Assembly: GCA_030840515.1 (NCBI GenBank)
Contig: JAVEEJ010000178.1
Span: 1 to 6,267, forward strand
Source of the DNA: Frankiaceae bacterium
Lineage (GTDB): Bacteria > Actinomycetota > Actinomycetes > JAVEEJ01
Reading direction: 5' to 3'
DNA: 6,267 nucleotides
Shown: piece by piece, positions 4,950-6,267 of the stretch
Layout of the letters: each line of letters starts with the position of its first letter
Position numbering within the stretch: the first letter of the stretch is position 1
Made by a program: the position numbers and the translations under genes
The notes under the pieces: generated by a model
Told to the model about the DNA's origin: nothing
Databases searched by the model: none
The model's input: the letters and a program-made list of their open reading frames with translations, nothing else

Positions 4950-6267
4950 ATGGATCGCCTCCACTACCCGGACGCACGCCGGCTCGACCTGGTCGAGCAG
5001 CTCCACGGGCACCCGGTGTCCGACCCCTACCGCTGGCTCGAAGACGCCGACAGCGTCGAGACCAAGGAGTGGTCGATCGCGCAGGACCGGCTGCTCGCCG
5101 AGGTGATGGACGGCCGCGGCGACGCGAGTCGGTGGCGGACCAGGCTCGACGAGCTGCTCCGCGCGGGACAGGTCGGGCCGCCCGTGTGGCGGGGTGGCCG
5201 GGCCTTTCGGTTGCGCCGTACTCCCGACCAGGAGCACGCGGCACTGGTCGTTACTGACCTCAGCGGCGAGGAGCGGGTGCTGGTCGACCCGGGTGCGCTG
5301 GACGCGACGGGTACGACGACCCTCGACGGCTGGGAGCCCTCACCGGACGGCTCGCTGCTCGCCTACCAGCTCTCGCACGGCGGCGACGAGGAGTCGCTGC
5401 TCTACGTGCTCGACGTGTCGAGTGGCGCGATGGTCGAGGGGCCGATCGACCGCTGCCGCTACTCGCCGGTGGCCTGGCTTCCCGAGGGCACGGCCTACTA
5501 CTACGTGCGCCGGCTCGACCCCGCGCTGATCCCGGAGGACGAGGAGCAGTACCACCGCCGCGTCTACCTGCACGCCGTCGGCACATCGCCGGATGACGAC
5601 GTCGAGGTGCACGGCGCCGGGCTCGAGATGACGAACTACTACGACGTGAAGACCGCCCCCGACGGTCGCTGGCTGGTGGTGACGGCCTCGGCCGGCACGG
5701 CGCCGCGCACAGATGTCTGGATCGCCGACCTCTCCGTTGGTCACGCGATGCGCGAGGTCCAGGTCGGGGTGGACGCGCAGGTGATGCCCTGGTTCGGGCA
5801 CGACGGGCGGCTCTACGCCGCGACGGACCGCGACGCCCCCCGCGGCCGCTTGCTGCTGGTCGATCCGGAGCGGTGCGAGTACGACGACTGGCGCGAGCTG
5901 GTGCCCGAACGGCCCGACGCGGTGCTCGAGGACACGGTGTTGCTGGAGGACCCGGATCCCTCGGGGCCCGCACGGCTCCTGGTGGCGTGGACCTCGCACG
6001 CCGTCAGCGAGCTGTCACTGCACGACGCCGACACCGGGCGGGTGCTCGCGCGCCCTGAGCTGCCCGGGCTCGGTGCTGTCGCCGGGCTGACCTCCGACCC
6101 GCGGGGGCGCCCGGACGCCTGGCTCGGCTGGACCGACTTCGCGACGCCGCCGATGGCGCTGCGGTTCGACGGCGCAAGCGGCGCGGTGCTCGAGCACGAG
6201 CGCCCGCCCGGCGCTGTGACGGCGCCGGCGGTCGTGGCCCGGCAGGTCGACTACTCCAGCGCCGACG
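4950..6267 (+). CDS. Prolyl oligopeptidase family protein (S9A), N-terminal part (3' end outside window)
   Basis: The frame is open from ATG 4950 to the right edge: 439 codons plus one base, of an expected 690-720. Residues 1-70 form the N-terminal helical segment with the S9A hallmark DPYRWLED (25-32). From about 75 on there is a seven-bladed beta-propeller: GWEPSPDGSLLAYQ (127-140), YSPVAWLPEGTAYYYVRR (171-188), YHRRVYLHAVG (201-211), TAPDGRWLVV (235-244) and WTDFATPP (394-401). The end, VARQVDYSSAD, is where S9A enzymes begin the catalytic alpha/beta-hydrolase domain (normally Y-x-SKDGT). The Ser, Asp and His triad therefore lies beyond the window and activity cannot be judged. Members cleave short peptides after proline (prolyl oligopeptidase) or after basic residues (oligopeptidase B); which applies is unclear. 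No signal peptide is seen, so it is probably cytosolic. It is divergent from the HNH gene across 85 bp. Confidence 0.92.
   Translation, partial: MDRLHYPDARRLDLVEQLHGHPVSDPYRWLEDADSVETKEWSIAQDRLLAEVMDGRGDASRWRTRLDELLRAGQVGPPVWRGGRAFRLRRTPDQEHAALVVTDLSGEERVLVDPGALDATGTTTLDGWEPSPDGSLLAYQLSHGGDEESLLYVLDVSSGAMVEGPIDRCRYSPVAWLPEGTAYYYVRRLDPALIPEDEEQYHRRVYLHAVGTSPDDDVEVHGAGLEMTNYYDVKTAPDGRWLVVTASAGTAPRTDVWIADLSVGHAMREVQVGVDAQVMPWFGHDGRLYAATDRDAPRGRLLLVDPERCEYDDWRELVPERPDAVLEDTVLLEDPDPSGPARLLVAWTSHAVSELSLHDADTGRVLARPELPGLGAVAGLTSDPRGRPDAWLGWTDFATPPMALRFDGASGAVLEHERPPGAVTAPAVVARQVDYSSAD

Noticed and set aside
5260..5999. Minus-strand frames of 219 and 237 codons opposite the prolyl oligopeptidase gene
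   Set aside because: The plus-strand frame is continuous for 439 codons with S9A motifs; the antisense products show no domain and arise from GC bias.

Overview
The window is very GC-rich, uses GTG starts freely and carries gene families typical of high-GC Gram-positive bacteria, so it is most likely a chromosomal segment from an actinomycete (Actinomycetota). The order or genus cannot be fixed from this sequence. It reads as mostly ordinary chromosome with one accessory-looking gene.

Layout, left to right. Positions 1-305 hold the C-terminal 100 codons of an aminopeptidase N (pepN), whose stop codon lies inside an exact 14-bp tandem duplication. After a 162-bp gap with a clear inverted repeat comes a forward gene (468-1421) for a two-part protein: an AbiEi-like N-terminal region and a DUF559/Vsr-like PD-(D/E)XK nuclease C-terminus. 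A 104-bp convergent intergenic region with candidate terminator hairpins follows. Then comes a compact leftward gene string read from 4864 down to 1526: HNH endonuclease, 4-alpha-glucanotransferase (malQ, GH77), a small membrane protein with signal peptide and one TM segment, and a DUF5130-type protein. The genes are 9 bp apart, overlap by 4 bp (GTGA) and overlap by 14 bp, so they almost certainly form one operon. An 85-bp divergent intergenic region then leads to the N-terminal 439 codons of an S9A prolyl oligopeptidase. That gene runs off the right edge just where the beta-propeller should pass into the catalytic domain.

Functionally, MalQ is the only member of the leftward string with a secure biochemical role (maltodextrin/glycogen metabolism). 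The HNH, small membrane and DUF5130 proteins are of unknown function. From memory, pepN, a DUF5130 gene and an HNH gene are also neighbours in mycobacteria (Rv2467, Rv2468c, Rv2469c), so the block looks ancestral, with the DUF559 gene as a likely insertion between pepN and the rest. PepN and prolyl oligopeptidase are both peptidases but are transcribed separately here.

No tRNA, rRNA, CRISPR array, insertion sequence or integrase was seen. The most worthwhile leads are the orphan DUF559/AbiEi-like gene with a possible autoregulatory operator, the conserved but unexplained operon of HNH, MalQ, membrane protein and DUF5130, and a probable leaderless promoter on the prolyl oligopeptidase gene.
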